From: Priestia taiwanensis
GTDB taxonomy: Bacteria; Bacillota; Bacilli; Bacillales; Bacillaceae_G
NCBI RefSeq assembly: GCF_014638355.1
Contig: NZ_BMFK01000001.1
Coordinates: 1,565,160 to 1,629,159, forward strand
Reading direction: 5' to 3'
Length of the DNA stretch: 64,000 bases
The notes beneath the pieces were generated by a model. That model was given only the letters and a program-made list of their open reading frames with translations. It was not told the DNA's origin and made no database searches. A program made the translations under genes and the position numbers. Below are positions 45,239 through 53,630 of the stretch, piece by piece (the stretch's first letter is position 1; each line of letters starts with the position of its first letter).

Positions 45239-46264
45239 TTATCTCTGTTCATTTTGTTTATATTTAGGAACAAATGTTGGACTCATTCCTAGATGCATAC
45301 GTAGCTGACGTGTTAACTCGCTTAACTTCTGTTTCTCTGGCACGTAGTAATATACACCACCAATATATTTATCTTCTCCTACGACTTGTAGCTTCTCAAT
45401 CGTAGCTCCGATACCATATTTATAGAATGATAACATGTTATTGAATGTTAAATTCGTCTTAAACTGTCCATCAATCGAGTCAATAATTGTACCCACTTTC
45501 GTAACAGATCCTACACTCGCTAACTTCTTCACAATTGCTTCAATAACTAATTGCTGACGTTGACCTCGCATAATATCACTATCTATATGACGTGTACGTG
45601 CTAACGCTAACGCTTGCTCACCATTTAATGTTTGAAGACCTTTCTTTACATGAATCGCATCTGGTACATCGTTACTATCTTGTTCGGTGAACTCTACTGG
45701 TACATCTACTTCAATACCACCTAAAGCATCAACAATTTTGATGAACGATTCGAAGTTGAATTTCACAAAATAATCAACTGGGATGTTAAATAGTCCTTCC
45801 ACTGCTTCTCGTGTCGCTTTCGGACCACCTTCTTCACCACCATACTTTACTGCACCAGTAGCATGAGCGTGCGTAATTTTGTCTTTCTTATTTTCAACTG
45901 GAATATATGTGTACGTATCACGCGGGATACTTACTAGTTTCACTGATTTATCATCTTTATTAAAAGTTGCTAATAATAATGCATCTGTACGTACCGCCTC
46001 ACCATATTCTTTTGAACGCTTCTCACTTTCATCTACGCCCATTATTAAAACAGATACATTATGTGTGACAGGACTCACATCTTCATCACGTAAACCTGAT
46101 TTCCCTAAATCCATTGCAGCATTTCCTACCGCTGAGGATGCTTTAAATGCTAGATTAGCAGCGTATCCAATGCCACCTACAAGTAACAGCATAAATACAA
46201 GCGCGAAGATACGACGTCTTACGTATTTTCGTTGTTTCGCTCGTGTTGATGTTCCTCTATTCAT
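45239..46264 (-). CDS. LytR-CpsA-Psr (LCP) family transferase, copy 1
   Basis: The 341-residue first member of the tandem LCP trio has a basic start (RAKQRKYVRRR), one membrane helix (about 16-38) and the LCP core: LIMGVDESEKRSKE, SIPRDTYTYIP, ITHAHATG, ALARTRHIDSDIMRGQRQQ. It is shorter at the C-terminus than copies 2 and 3. The ATG follows AAGGAG. Its upstream region has a TATAAT-like box but not the triple repeat of the other two promoters, so it may be the constitutive copy. Confidence 0.93.
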   Translation of the reverse strand: MNRGTSTRAKQRKYVRRRIFALVFMLLLVGGIGYAANLAFKASSAVGNAAMDLGKSGLRDEDVSPVTHNVSVLIMGVDESEKRSKEYGEAVRTDALLLATFNKDDKSVKLVSIPRDTYTYIPVENKKDKITHAHATGAVKYGGEEGGPKATREAVEGLFNIPVDYFVKFNFESFIKIVDALGGIEVDVPVEFTEQDSNDVPDAIHVKKGLQTLNGEQALALARTRHIDSDIMRGQRQQLVIEAIVKKLASVGSVTKVGTIIDSIDGQFKTNLTFNNMLSFYKYGIGATIEKLQVVGEDKYIGGVYYYVPEKQKLSELTRQLRMHLGMSPTFVPKYKQNEQR

Positions 46265-46425
46265 CTTTTTCTTACTCCTTTATCTATAAAATTAACAATT
46301 ATCTTATCCTTTTATAATATGGTTCATCAGTTCATTATAGTTTTTTTCGTTTAAAAAAACCACTACAAATTATTCACAACTAGATAGAGGTTATCTCCAT
46401 CCCTTTGTTTATCTTACATAAATAG

Positions 46426-47808
46426 CTATTTCCGGGGTAATATGAAGTACAATTCTAACTCTCCTTCATGCATACGATGCCCATAAGACGCACCATGCTT
46501 CTTCAATATTTCTGCGACAATGGATAACCCAAGGCCTGTTCCGCTCATTTCTTTATTGCGAGATGTTTCCAATACATAAAATGGTTCCCAAATTCTATCT
46601 ATATCCACACCATCTGTCCAGCTTACTCCATTTGTAATAGAGAAGAAACAAGCATCTACTCGATCTTCTAACGTAACATTAATATAATTGTTCGTACTAT
46701 ATTTCACTGCATTACTAACGAGATTGTCTAATACTGTCATCAGGCGGTGTGGGTCGCCTATTACATCATAATTACCATTATCCGGTTTTCTTTCGGTGTG
46801 CACGACTAATTGCTGCTTCTCTACGGCAATATCATATTTCTTAATAACCTGTCGAAGCAATGTATCTATGTTACATTTTTTCATCTCATGCTTCTCTGTT
46901 TGTAGCTTAGAAAATTGAAGTAATTCTTCTACTAATAATGCCATATCATCTGTCTGCTTTTGAATAATACGTAAATACGTACCATCATCCAATCCATCAT
47001 GTATACCCGCTATATACGCCTTGACTAGCGCAAGTGGTGTTTTTAACTCATGAGAGATATCGGCTAAGAAACGACGTAAATTAGCATTTCGTTGCTCCAA
47101 TTCTTGATGAGCCTTCTGTAACTTCTCGCTCATTTCATTAATACTTGCTGCTAATTCCTCTATCTCATCTTTTGTTTGAATCGACACTTTAGAAAATTTA
47201 AGTTCAGAGATATCTTTCGCTACATTCCTTAATTCTCCAATTGGAGAAACAATACGCTTTGAGAAAATGGCCGATAAAAATATCGCAAGGACAAATCCCC
47301 CTAGCGCAATGTATATATTTAATTTGTTCACTGTTCGAATCGTATCCGTTACATGTGCAATCGATTTGCCAAATACAAAGAGCGTATCGTCTTTTTTCAT
47401 AAATGTCACAAGAAAATTCGATTTTAATTTCCCTTGGTCATATAATTCACTTTCTACTCCATCCCGTTCTACTTGCTCAAGCTTCTGCTCTGTTAACCAA
47501 AACTTATTCAACGTAATTCTTTTCTTTGCAAGAGCACGACGTAAATGGTCATTTAGTGTATCTAAATCCATATCAGAATCCTCATAGACGATTGTTACAT
47601 TATACTTCTCTTCGATTTGAGGAATTTGTTCAATAATCTCTTGAACAGACATTTCTCGCAATTCTTCTGTAATTGTTTCAAGTTCCCGTTCTTGCTCATA
47701 TAGGACATATTGAGGTACAAGGAAGGTCGTCACGAAAAGGGATAACAACATAACAACACATACAACCGTCACGACATAAATCGTTAACTTCCTACTTAAT
47801 TTATTCAT
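46426..47808 (-). CDS. Sensor histidine kinase
   Basis: The 460-residue kinase has two membrane helices (about 8-32 and 164-185) flanking an extracellular domain of about 130 residues with many charged residues, then HAMP, a HisKA domain with the phosphorylated His in ADISHELKTPLAL (about 251), and an ATPase domain (NLVSNAVKY, GTGLGLSI). It pairs with the response regulator upstream, whose stop lies inside its start region (8-base overlap). The ATG follows GAGGAG. Signal unknown. No terminator is obvious downstream. Confidence 0.94.
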   Translation of the reverse strand: MNKLSRKLTIYVVTVVCVVMLLSLFVTTFLVPQYVLYEQERELETITEELREMSVQEIIEQIPQIEEKYNVTIVYEDSDMDLDTLNDHLRRALAKKRITLNKFWLTEQKLEQVERDGVESELYDQGKLKSNFLVTFMKKDDTLFVFGKSIAHVTDTIRTVNKLNIYIALGGFVLAIFLSAIFSKRIVSPIGELRNVAKDISELKFSKVSIQTKDEIEELAASINEMSEKLQKAHQELEQRNANLRRFLADISHELKTPLALVKAYIAGIHDGLDDGTYLRIIQKQTDDMALLVEELLQFSKLQTEKHEMKKCNIDTLLRQVIKKYDIAVEKQQLVVHTERKPDNGNYDVIGDPHRLMTVLDNLVSNAVKYSTNNYINVTLEDRVDACFFSITNGVSWTDGVDIDRIWEPFYVLETSRNKEMSGTGLGLSIVAEILKKHGASYGHRMHEGELELYFILPRK

Positions 47809-48448
47809 GATTCTCCTCAAAGCTATAGCCCATATTACGATGTGTCTTAATCCAATGAGCGCCTATCTTTTCTCGCAGTCGTTTAATATGTGTATCTACC
47901 GTCCGTTCATCTCCCTCGTAATCGAAACCCCATATGCGGTCTAATAGCGTGTCACGAGTTAAAATCTGTCCTTTGTGCTCATATAATATTTTCAGTAATT
48001 GAAATTCTTTATTCGTTATCTGTACATCCATATCATGCAACCATACTTTTTTTCCTGTGAAATCAATGCGCATATTTCGAATATACACACAATCTGTCCG
48101 CTGAATTAATTTCTTCGCTCGGAGGAGGAGTACTTGCGGATCAAACGGCTTTCGAACATACTCATCCGCACCTGCTTCTAGCGCGTGGCATTCATCCTCA
48201 TGTTCGCCTTTCGCTGTCAAAATCAAAACTTTCACATCTCGACTACGCTTTATCTCTTTGCATACTTCCATTCCACTCTTATAAGGCATCATCCAATCTA
48301 AAATAGCTAAATCAACTGTTTCTTCGTAGAAGATAGCAAGAGCCTCTTCCCCGTCTTTTGCTAAAAACGTTCGAAATCCTGCTTTTTCGAAATACGCTTG
48401 CAAAATTTTCAACATGTATACTTCATCATCGGCAATTAAAACATTCAT
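47801..48448 (-). CDS. OmpR-family response regulator
   Basis: The 215-residue regulator has a receiver domain (about 1-115; phospho-acceptor Asp in LAILDWMMPYKSG, Lys in ADEYVRKPFDP) and a winged-helix DNA-binding domain (about 125-210; ERTVDTHIKRLREKIG). Such proteins bind direct repeats spaced by one helical turn. Its gene overlaps the phosphoesterase stop by 4 bases and the kinase start by 8 bases, so the three are translationally coupled. The downstream LCP promoters with 10-11-base repeats are candidate targets. Confidence 0.94.
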   Translation of the reverse strand: MNVLIADDEVYMLKILQAYFEKAGFRTFLAKDGEEALAIFYEETVDLAILDWMMPYKSGMEVCKEIKRSRDVKVLILTAKGEHEDECHALEAGADEYVRKPFDPQVLLLRAKKLIQRTDCVYIRNMRIDFTGKKVWLHDMDVQITNKEFQLLKILYEHKGQILTRDTLLDRIWGFDYEGDERTVDTHIKRLREKIGAHWIKTHRNMGYSFEENHE

Positions 48449-49335
48449 CTCTTTTCTCCTTTCTTCAACGTTAAGACCGTAATCTCTGGTTTACATAAAA
48501 AACGAAATGGCAATCTTGTCGTACCAAGACCTCTATTGACATACAGATAAAAGGCTTGCTTCGCTCCTCCAAGTGTATATAAGCCGTCTACGTACTTCTC
48601 CGCATATGTCGGAGTAACGAGTGGCCCAATGAACGGAAGTTGAATTTGCCCGCCGTGGCTATGACCTGATAATTGAAGATCGACTTCGTATTCCTTTACT
48701 TTATCCGCAACATCTGGTTCATGAGCTAATACGATTGTAAACTCTTCTGCTCGTATCGGCTTCAAGGTCTTCTCTATTTCCATATTTCCAAGCAATAAAT
48801 CATCCAATCCAACAATATTTATGGTCGTATCTGATGAAATAGCTACGTTCCGTTTATCATTTATGAGTAAATCAAATCCTGCTTCTTTCATTATTTCTTT
48901 ATATGCGCGACTTCCACCGCCACCGTGATCATGATTTCCATATATCGCAAACTTTCCAAGCTTTGCTTGTACTTTTGCTAATGCGGGCGCTAGTTTCTTC
49001 ACTTCTTTATATTGACCAAAATGATCAATCAAATCACCTGTAAACATGACAAAATCTGCTTCTTGTTTGTTAATGATACGAACAGCTTCTTCTAATTGCT
49101 CTATTGAATAGTATTCTCCTACATGCACGTCACTAAATTGGACAATTCGCTTCCCTTGAAGATCGGCAGGTAGAGTTGGAATAGAAATACCTACTTCCCT
49201 CACTTGTATAAGCGTTGGCTCTACTTTCTTTGCATATGTATACGGAATACTCGTAGATACAAGCGAAGCTGCTGATATATAGGCAGATTTTTTTAAAAAT
49301 GTACGACGTGATATTTTTCTATCTTGTATATTCAT
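48445..49335 (-). CDS. ykuE: Tat-exported metallophosphoesterase (YkuE family), two-component-linked copy
   Basis: The 296-residue protein starts with a twin-arginine signal (ISRRTFLKKSAYISAASL) and carries the calcineurin-like metal motifs FSDVHVGEY, FTGDLIDH, YGNHDHGG, and GHSHGGQ. B. subtilis YkuE is a Tat substrate of this type, found at the wall. Its start ATG has no good ribosome binding site of its own but lies one base after the stop of a 25-codon ORF, so coupling to that ORF is likely. It is followed with overlap by a response regulator and kinase. Its substrate is unknown. Confidence 0.88.
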   Translation of the reverse strand: MNIQDRKISRRTFLKKSAYISAASLVSTSIPYTYAKKVEPTLIQVREVGISIPTLPADLQGKRIVQFSDVHVGEYYSIEQLEEAVRIINKQEADFVMFTGDLIDHFGQYKEVKKLAPALAKVQAKLGKFAIYGNHDHGGGGSRAYKEIMKEAGFDLLINDKRNVAISSDTTINIVGLDDLLLGNMEIEKTLKPIRAEEFTIVLAHEPDVADKVKEYEVDLQLSGHSHGGQIQLPFIGPLVTPTYAEKYVDGLYTLGGAKQAFYLYVNRGLGTTRLPFRFLCKPEITVLTLKKGEKR

Positions 49336-49336
49336 C

Positions 49337-49414
49337 TTATTTATTATCCATGCTTTCAATAAAATATAGTGCCAAATAGACGACGATACATAATACAATA
49401 GTTACTTTTTCCAT
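49337..49414 (-). CDS. 25-residue single-span membrane micro-protein
   Basis: On the minus strand an ATG with GAGGTG 7 bases upstream opens a 25-codon frame starting MEKVTIVLCIVVYLALYF and ending ESMDNK. Seventeen of the first twenty residues are hydrophobic, so it is a one-helix membrane peptide. Its TAA is followed after one G by the ATG of the phosphoesterase gene, which lacks its own ribosome binding site. It may be a real small protein or a leader that couples translation. It falls below usual gene-calling limits. Confidence 0.6.
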   Translation of the reverse strand: MEKVTIVLCIVVYLALYFIESMDNK

Positions 49415-49484
49415 GAACAAACACCTCACTCTGTTACATCCGTCACTATATCATTTGAATGTGTCCTCTATATGACAAAAATAA

Positions 49485-49513
49485 AAAAGCTTGAGGCAAT
49501 GTACCCCAAGCTT
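49485..49513 (-). terminator. Terminator of the LysM-CAP gene
   Basis: AAGCTTGGGG and CCTCAAGCTT (minus strand, one mismatch) pair with a 6-7-nt loop, followed by six T, at the stop of the LysM-CAP gene. Confidence 0.85.
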
Positions 49514-50153
49514 ACTTACTAATAAATTGTTGTGCCCAGTAACAGTTCTGGCTACCGCCTTTCGCATAACCGATACCAATATGTGTGTAACTTGCATTCA
49601 AAATATTCGCACGGTGCCCCGATGACTGCATCCACGACTTCACAACTTCTTCTGCTGTTTGTTGTCCAGCTGCAATATTTTCAGCCGCTTGCCTGTACTG
49701 AACGCCAAATTGACGTAACATATCAAATGGACTTCCGTATGTTGGTGAAGTATGAGAGAAATAATTCGCATCACGCATATCAGCTGCCTTCACATGTGCA
49801 CAGCGATTTAACGTCGCATCACTACCACTTAATGGTTTCAATCCATTACGCTCACGCTCTTTATTCGTTAACGCTAACACTTGTTTCTCAAAATTCTCCA
49901 TACTATCCGGTGGTGGCAAAGTAATCTTTTCACCAGGCTTTAAGCCGTTCGGATCTTTCACGTGACGATTTGCTTCCATTAATTTTCCTAATGAACACTT
50001 CTTTTTCGCAGCAATTGTATGCATCGTATCCCCTTGTTGTACAACATACGTCCAGACAGACGTCGGTGTATTCGTACCAGATACTTGTCCAGCAGCCTGT
50101 GCCAGCATCGGAAGCGCAATTAGAAGAAGCATTGCTAGTAGGGACCTTCTCAT
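49512..50153 (-). CDS. Secreted LysM + CAP/SCP-domain protein (YkwD-like)
   Basis: The 213-residue protein has a signal peptide (ending MLAQA), a LysM peptidoglycan-binding domain (about 35-82; YVVQQGDTMHTIAAK) and a CAP domain (about 90-213) with the conserved HVKAADMRD, FSHTSP, ENIAAG and HRANIL motifs. Bacterial CAP proteins are wall- or spore-associated; their activity is not established. The ATG follows AAGGAGG. It is monocistronic and lies upstream of the micro-ORF/phosphoesterase operon in the same direction. Confidence 0.9.
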   Translation of the reverse strand: MRRSLLAMLLLIALPMLAQAAGQVSGTNTPTSVWTYVVQQGDTMHTIAAKKKCSLGKLMEANRHVKDPNGLKPGEKITLPPPDSMENFEKQVLALTNKERERNGLKPLSGSDATLNRCAHVKAADMRDANYFSHTSPTYGSPFDMLRQFGVQYRQAAENIAAGQQTAEEVVKSWMQSSGHRANILNASYTHIGIGYAKGGSQNCYWAQQFISK

Positions 50154-50233
50154 GATAAAACCTCCTTAGTAACAAAAATAGGACGCTCTTATCATACCCA
50201 CAAAGCAATGCTTTCATGAATAATTACTACGAA

Positions 50234-50998
50234 TTAGAATGGATATTGATGCAATGATTGACCGCCATCCATTGTAATACATTCACCGTTAATATATGCT
50301 GCATCATCTGATAATAAATAGTACGCAAGACCTGCAATCTCTTCTGGCGTACCAAGTCTTCCAAGCGGTACACTTTGTAGTGTACGCTTCGCTGCCGCTT
50401 CTGACGTGAACAACTTATCTGCTCCGCCAGTACGTTCGATCGGACCTGGCGCAATAGCATTGACACGGATACCGTATTTTCGTCCCCACTCTACTGCTAA
50501 TGTTCGTGTCATTGTTAAGACACCTGCTTTCGCACAAGCAGAATGAATAACACCTGGGCCAGCATCCCATGCATATGTAGCTACCATATTAATCATGCTA
50601 CCTTTAATACCTTTTTCAATCATATACTTTCCAACTGCACTACTACAGTAGAATGTACCGTTTAATACAATATTAATAACTGAATTCCATCCATTTACAG
50701 ATAGATCCTCAGCTGGACAAATAAAATTTCCTGCCGCATTGTTCACAAGCGCATCGATACGTCCGAATGTTTCGTCAACTTTTTTTACCATGTGTTCAAC
50801 ATGCTCTGGGTTACGTACATCCATTTGTACAACTAACACTTGATTCTCAAACTGCTCAATTTCCTTCTTCGTTTCTTCTAACTTCTCCAGCGTTCTTCCT
50901 GTAATAACAACGTTCGCGCCTTCTTTCGCAAACTTCGCTGCCATTCCTTTCCCCATACCACTTGAACCACCTGTAACGATTACTACTTTACCTTTCAC
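50234..50998 (-). CDS. fadH: 2,4-dienoyl-CoA reductase (short-chain dehydrogenase)
   Basis: FadH reduces 2,4-dienoyl-CoA with NADPH during breakdown of unsaturated fatty acids. The 254-residue SDR protein has the cofactor motif TGGSSGMGKG and NNAAGNF. At the usual YxxxK site it reads SACAK: the Tyr is replaced by Ser, as in dienoyl-CoA reductases. The start is a GTG with GGGGGAG upstream. A perfect-arm FadR operator lies at 51117-51134, matching the known fadH regulation in B. subtilis (ykuF). fadG does not follow here. Confidence 0.92.
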   Translation of the reverse strand: MKGKVVIVTGGSSGMGKGMAAKFAKEGANVVITGRTLEKLEETKKEIEQFENQVLVVQMDVRNPEHVEHMVKKVDETFGRIDALVNNAAGNFICPAEDLSVNGWNSVINIVLNGTFYCSSAVGKYMIEKGIKGSMINMVATYAWDAGPGVIHSACAKAGVLTMTRTLAVEWGRKYGIRVNAIAPGPIERTGGADKLFTSEAAAKRTLQSVPLGRLGTPEEIAGLAYYLLSDDAAYINGECITMDGGQSLHQYPF

Positions 50999-51015
50999 GC
51001 GATTCTCCCCCTTTA

Positions 51016-51030
51016 AATAAAACGCTTTCT
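51016..51030 (-). promoter_or_regulatory. Weak cre-like site near the fadH start
   Basis: The 15-mer AATAAAACGCTTTCT (plus strand) matches the cre consensus with two mismatches, 18 bases before the fadH start. It is plausible because fatty acid degradation genes of Bacillus are often under both FadR and CcpA. Confidence 0.3.
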
Positions 51031-51116
51031 TTTTTCATCACAAAAACGAAGATGATAATTCCACGAAAAGGATGAGTCTCCTTGCTATTCCCACAAGAAC
51101 CTCTCTCCCTATTTCA

Positions 51117-51134
51117 TGAATGAAACATCATTCA
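51117..51134 (-). promoter_or_regulatory. FadR operator upstream of fadH
   Basis: TGAATGA and TCATTCA form perfect arms with a 4-base centre (AACA), the exact length and arms of the Bacillus FadR box TGAATGANTANTCATTCA. It lies about 120 bases before the fadH start. FadR bound here would repress fadH until long-chain acyl-CoA releases it. Confidence 0.88.
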
Positions 51135-51232
51135 TTTTTTAGAAAAATCCATCCATACTACAGCGATGAATCCTTTCTTTTTTATATTACCAAAAATAAC
51201 CACACATTTGCACGACATATGGCAAAAAAAAA

Positions 51233-51241
51233 TGCTATAAT
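51233..51241 (+). promoter_or_regulatory. Extended -10 promoter of the second phosphoesterase gene
   Basis: TGCTATAAT is an extended -10 box 33 bases before the start codon; no clear -35 is needed or seen. Confidence 0.6.
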
Positions 51242-51274
51242 GAAGCCTAATATATTAATATAGGTTGGATTATT

Positions 51275-52147
51275 ATGACAAAAAAAGTTTCTCGTCGGAT
51301 TTTTTTAAAGAGATCTATTCAATTTTCTCTTTTCTCATTAGCTAGCTCGTTGTTTGGTTATGCCTATGCCCGAAAGATTGAGCCGATATTACTTGACATC
51401 GTTGAACACGATATCTTATCTACCTACCTCCCTCCAACTTTTAATGGAGTGAAAATTCTTCAATTTAGCGATACACACTTAAGTGATTATTATACGCTTC
51501 ACCAACTAGATAAACTCGTCGAAACAATTAATGAACAGAAACCAGATATCGTCATATTTAGTGGTGATTTAATTGATAATTTCCAAACGTACAAGGAAGC
51601 TGACGACGTAGCACCTATTTTGAAGAAAATTCATGCCCCTCTCGGGAAATTTTCCATTTATGGAAATCATGATCACGGTGGATACGGTACACAAAAGTAT
51701 CGTCAAATTATGGAAGATGCAGATTTTCGCTTATTAGTAGATGAAACAGTACGTATTTCTCACTCATCTGGAAGTTCGATTAATGTAGCTGGGCTCGATG
51801 ACTTCATGCTTGGCAAACCAAAAATTGAACAAACATTAGAGAGTATGAATAAGCAAGACTTTAATCTCCTTCTTATCCATGAACCAGATATTGCAGATCG
51901 TGTAAAAGGCTATCCAATCGACCTACAATTATCTGGGCATAGCCACGGTGGACAAGTACAAGTACCTTTTTATGGTCCTGTTATTACACCTCCACTTGGC
52001 CAAAAATACGTTGAAGGATTTTATACCATCCCTCATTCGTCTACACGTATGAAACTATACGTCAATCGTGGGATTGGTACTGTACATGTGCCGTGCCGAT
52101 TCCTATGTATGCCTGAGTTAACAATCTTTACATTGAAACAATCCTAA
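51275..52147 (+). CDS. Tat-exported metallophosphoesterase, second YkuE-type copy
   Basis: The 290-residue paralogue of the phosphoesterase at 48445-49335 begins with a twin-arginine motif (VSRRIFLKRSIQF) and has the same calcineurin motifs: FSDTHLSDY, FSGDLIDN, YGNHDHGG, GHSHGGQV. It is probably exported folded by Tat and acts outside the membrane. Unlike its paralogue it stands alone with its own promoter and no regulator genes. Substrate unknown. The ATG follows AGGTTGG. Confidence 0.88.
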   Translation: MTKKVSRRIFLKRSIQFSLFSLASSLFGYAYARKIEPILLDIVEHDILSTYLPPTFNGVKILQFSDTHLSDYYTLHQLDKLVETINEQKPDIVIFSGDLIDNFQTYKEADDVAPILKKIHAPLGKFSIYGNHDHGGYGTQKYRQIMEDADFRLLVDETVRISHSSGSSINVAGLDDFMLGKPKIEQTLESMNKQDFNLLLIHEPDIADRVKGYPIDLQLSGHSHGGQVQVPFYGPVITPPLGQKYVEGFYTIPHSSTRMKLYVNRGIGTVHVPCRFLCMPELTIFTLKQS

Positions 52148-52250
52148 AACTGCGTACCTGTATGGATGTGACAGACTTATTGATTCAATGTGATTTAGTA
52201 CTTTAGTGGTTGCAAAAAACAAATTACATCGGTATTTCATTTGTTTGCTG

Positions 52251-52285
52251 AAAAGGTAGAAGATAGTTATCTTCTACCTTTTTTT
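52251..52285. terminator. Bidirectional terminator
   Basis: AAAAGGTAGAAGATA and TATCTTCTACCTTTTT pair over about 15 bp; it lies at the end of the exopolysaccharide operon and downstream of the convergent phosphoesterase gene. Confidence 0.85.
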
Positions 52286-53146
52286 ATTTCGCTGTTCAAT
52301 ATATGGTTTCACAAATAAATCAAATATTTCTTTATCAAGTAAATAACGATTTGTATCAAAAACGGAATTATATGGCGTGATTGGATTCGGACTTAAAATA
52401 AACGCTTGCGTAAGTCCTTCCTGTTGGACAATTTCCGTCATCGTTTCACTCGTTCCACCAAATGGATAAGCAATAGTCGTATCGTCTGCCTCTAATTCTT
52501 GTTTAATCATTTGCTTACTTTTTCTTAAATCCATTCGAAATGCCTCTGCGTATCCTTCGTTTAAAAAAACAGCTTGTCCATCCTTTAAATAATGCATGTC
52601 ATGTGTATGACCTCCAAAGTCAGCTAAACCAGTCTGTTTCATCTCCCGTAATTGCTCCCACGGAGATAACTTGAAGTTTTGAAACACTTCCCCTACATGA
52701 CCTGTAATGATATACATCGTGAATGGAATATTATATTGTTTTAACACGGGAAAAGCATTGTGGTATATACTGTGATCACCATCATCAAACGAAATCCACA
52801 CGCACTTATCAGGAATTGCTCTTCCTTGTCTAAATTCGTATAAATCTTGTTGATTCGCAAAAAATGCACCTTGATCTTTTAACCACTTCATTTGGTACGC
52901 AAATTCATCTGCATACACATTATAGAGCACTAATTCTTTTGCACCAGTAAGAATCTCCACTGTTTTATACCAAAGATTAGGTGAATATACACGATGATAA
53001 TTTAACCCGAGACATACATTTTCTTTTGAAAGTGTTGTATAGTCCGGGATAACACTTCTAGGTCCAGTAGGCAAGCTCCATATTTTCCATACTAATCCGG
53101 TTAGCACGATTAGTACGATCAAGACCCTCACCATTTTACTTCCCAT
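52274..53146 (-). CDS. Polysaccharide deacetylase of the PNAG-type operon (IcaB/PgaB-like)
   Basis: The 290-residue protein has an N-terminal membrane anchor (about 6-25) and a NodB deacetylase domain with the Asp pair in WISFDDGDHS and metal histidines in GGHTHDMH. It probably removes acetyl groups from poly-N-acetylglucosamine outside the cell, which promotes retention on the surface. Its start overlaps the end of the PgaD-like gene by about 10 bases, so it is the third gene of the operon. Order and domain content follow icaA-icaD-icaB of staphylococci. Confidence 0.87.
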   Translation of the reverse strand: MGSKMVRVLIVLIVLTGLVWKIWSLPTGPRSVIPDYTTLSKENVCLGLNYHRVYSPNLWYKTVEILTGAKELVLYNVYADEFAYQMKWLKDQGAFFANQQDLYEFRQGRAIPDKCVWISFDDGDHSIYHNAFPVLKQYNIPFTMYIITGHVGEVFQNFKLSPWEQLREMKQTGLADFGGHTHDMHYLKDGQAVFLNEGYAEAFRMDLRKSKQMIKQELEADDTTIAYPFGGTSETMTEIVQQEGLTQAFILSPNPITPYNSVFDTNRYLLDKEIFDLFVKPYIEQRNKKR

Positions 53147-53630
53147 CTTTTTCTTGAAGTTCCTTTACTGGATTTGTGTAGAATACTGTTACTTTATTCG
53201 TTTGAAGCATGTTAATATCCGATTCATCCATTAAGTCTAACGCTAACCAATCTTTCATCGTTGTATGAGTCGGCATGCTTCTTCGTGTTAATGAACCAAA
53301 TCTTTTTTTGTTATATGTCCGCCATATAAAAAGCATTGCTGTTGATACAAGAAATAAAACAAAACTAAGAAGTAAGAGCTCACGAATATTAGCATTTGTC
53401 ACATTAAAAGCGATTTTCACAATAGCCATATATGGATCGTAAATATTAAAAAGGGCACTCAAAAAGAACCAAAAAATAACAATCGTGTACAACCAAAAAA
53501 TTAGTGTGAATAAGAGTGCAATTATTTTCCGAATAAAGGAATGTTTCGTTTTAACGAGAATTTCATTTTCAAAGTCATAAGAATGTGTTACAGGCTGCTC
53601 CTTCTGTTTCCCCTGTCTGGTGAAGTCCAT
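53136..53630 (-). CDS. PgaD/IcaD-like accessory membrane protein
   Basis: The 164-residue protein has two membrane helices (about 32-60 and 80-102), a short polar N-terminus and a C-terminal cytoplasmic tail. Size, topology and place between glycosyltransferase and deacetylase genes fit PgaD/IcaD, the small partner needed by the PNAG synthase; in E. coli PgaC-PgaD jointly bind c-di-GMP. It overlaps the glycosyltransferase gene by about 40 bases. Sequence identity in this family is low, so context carries much of the call. Confidence 0.75.
   Translation of the reverse strand: MDFTRQGKQKEQPVTHSYDFENEILVKTKHSFIRKIIALLFTLIFWLYTIVIFWFFLSALFNIYDPYMAIVKIAFNVTNANIRELLLLSFVLFLVSTAMLFIWRTYNKKRFGSLTRRSMPTHTTMKDWLALDLMDESDINMLQTNKVTVFYTNPVKELQEKDGK

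Noticed and set aside
42417-46264. Tandem LCP genes as an assembly duplication
   Set aside because: The three copies differ throughout in protein and leader sequence and have distinct terminators, so they are true paralogues.
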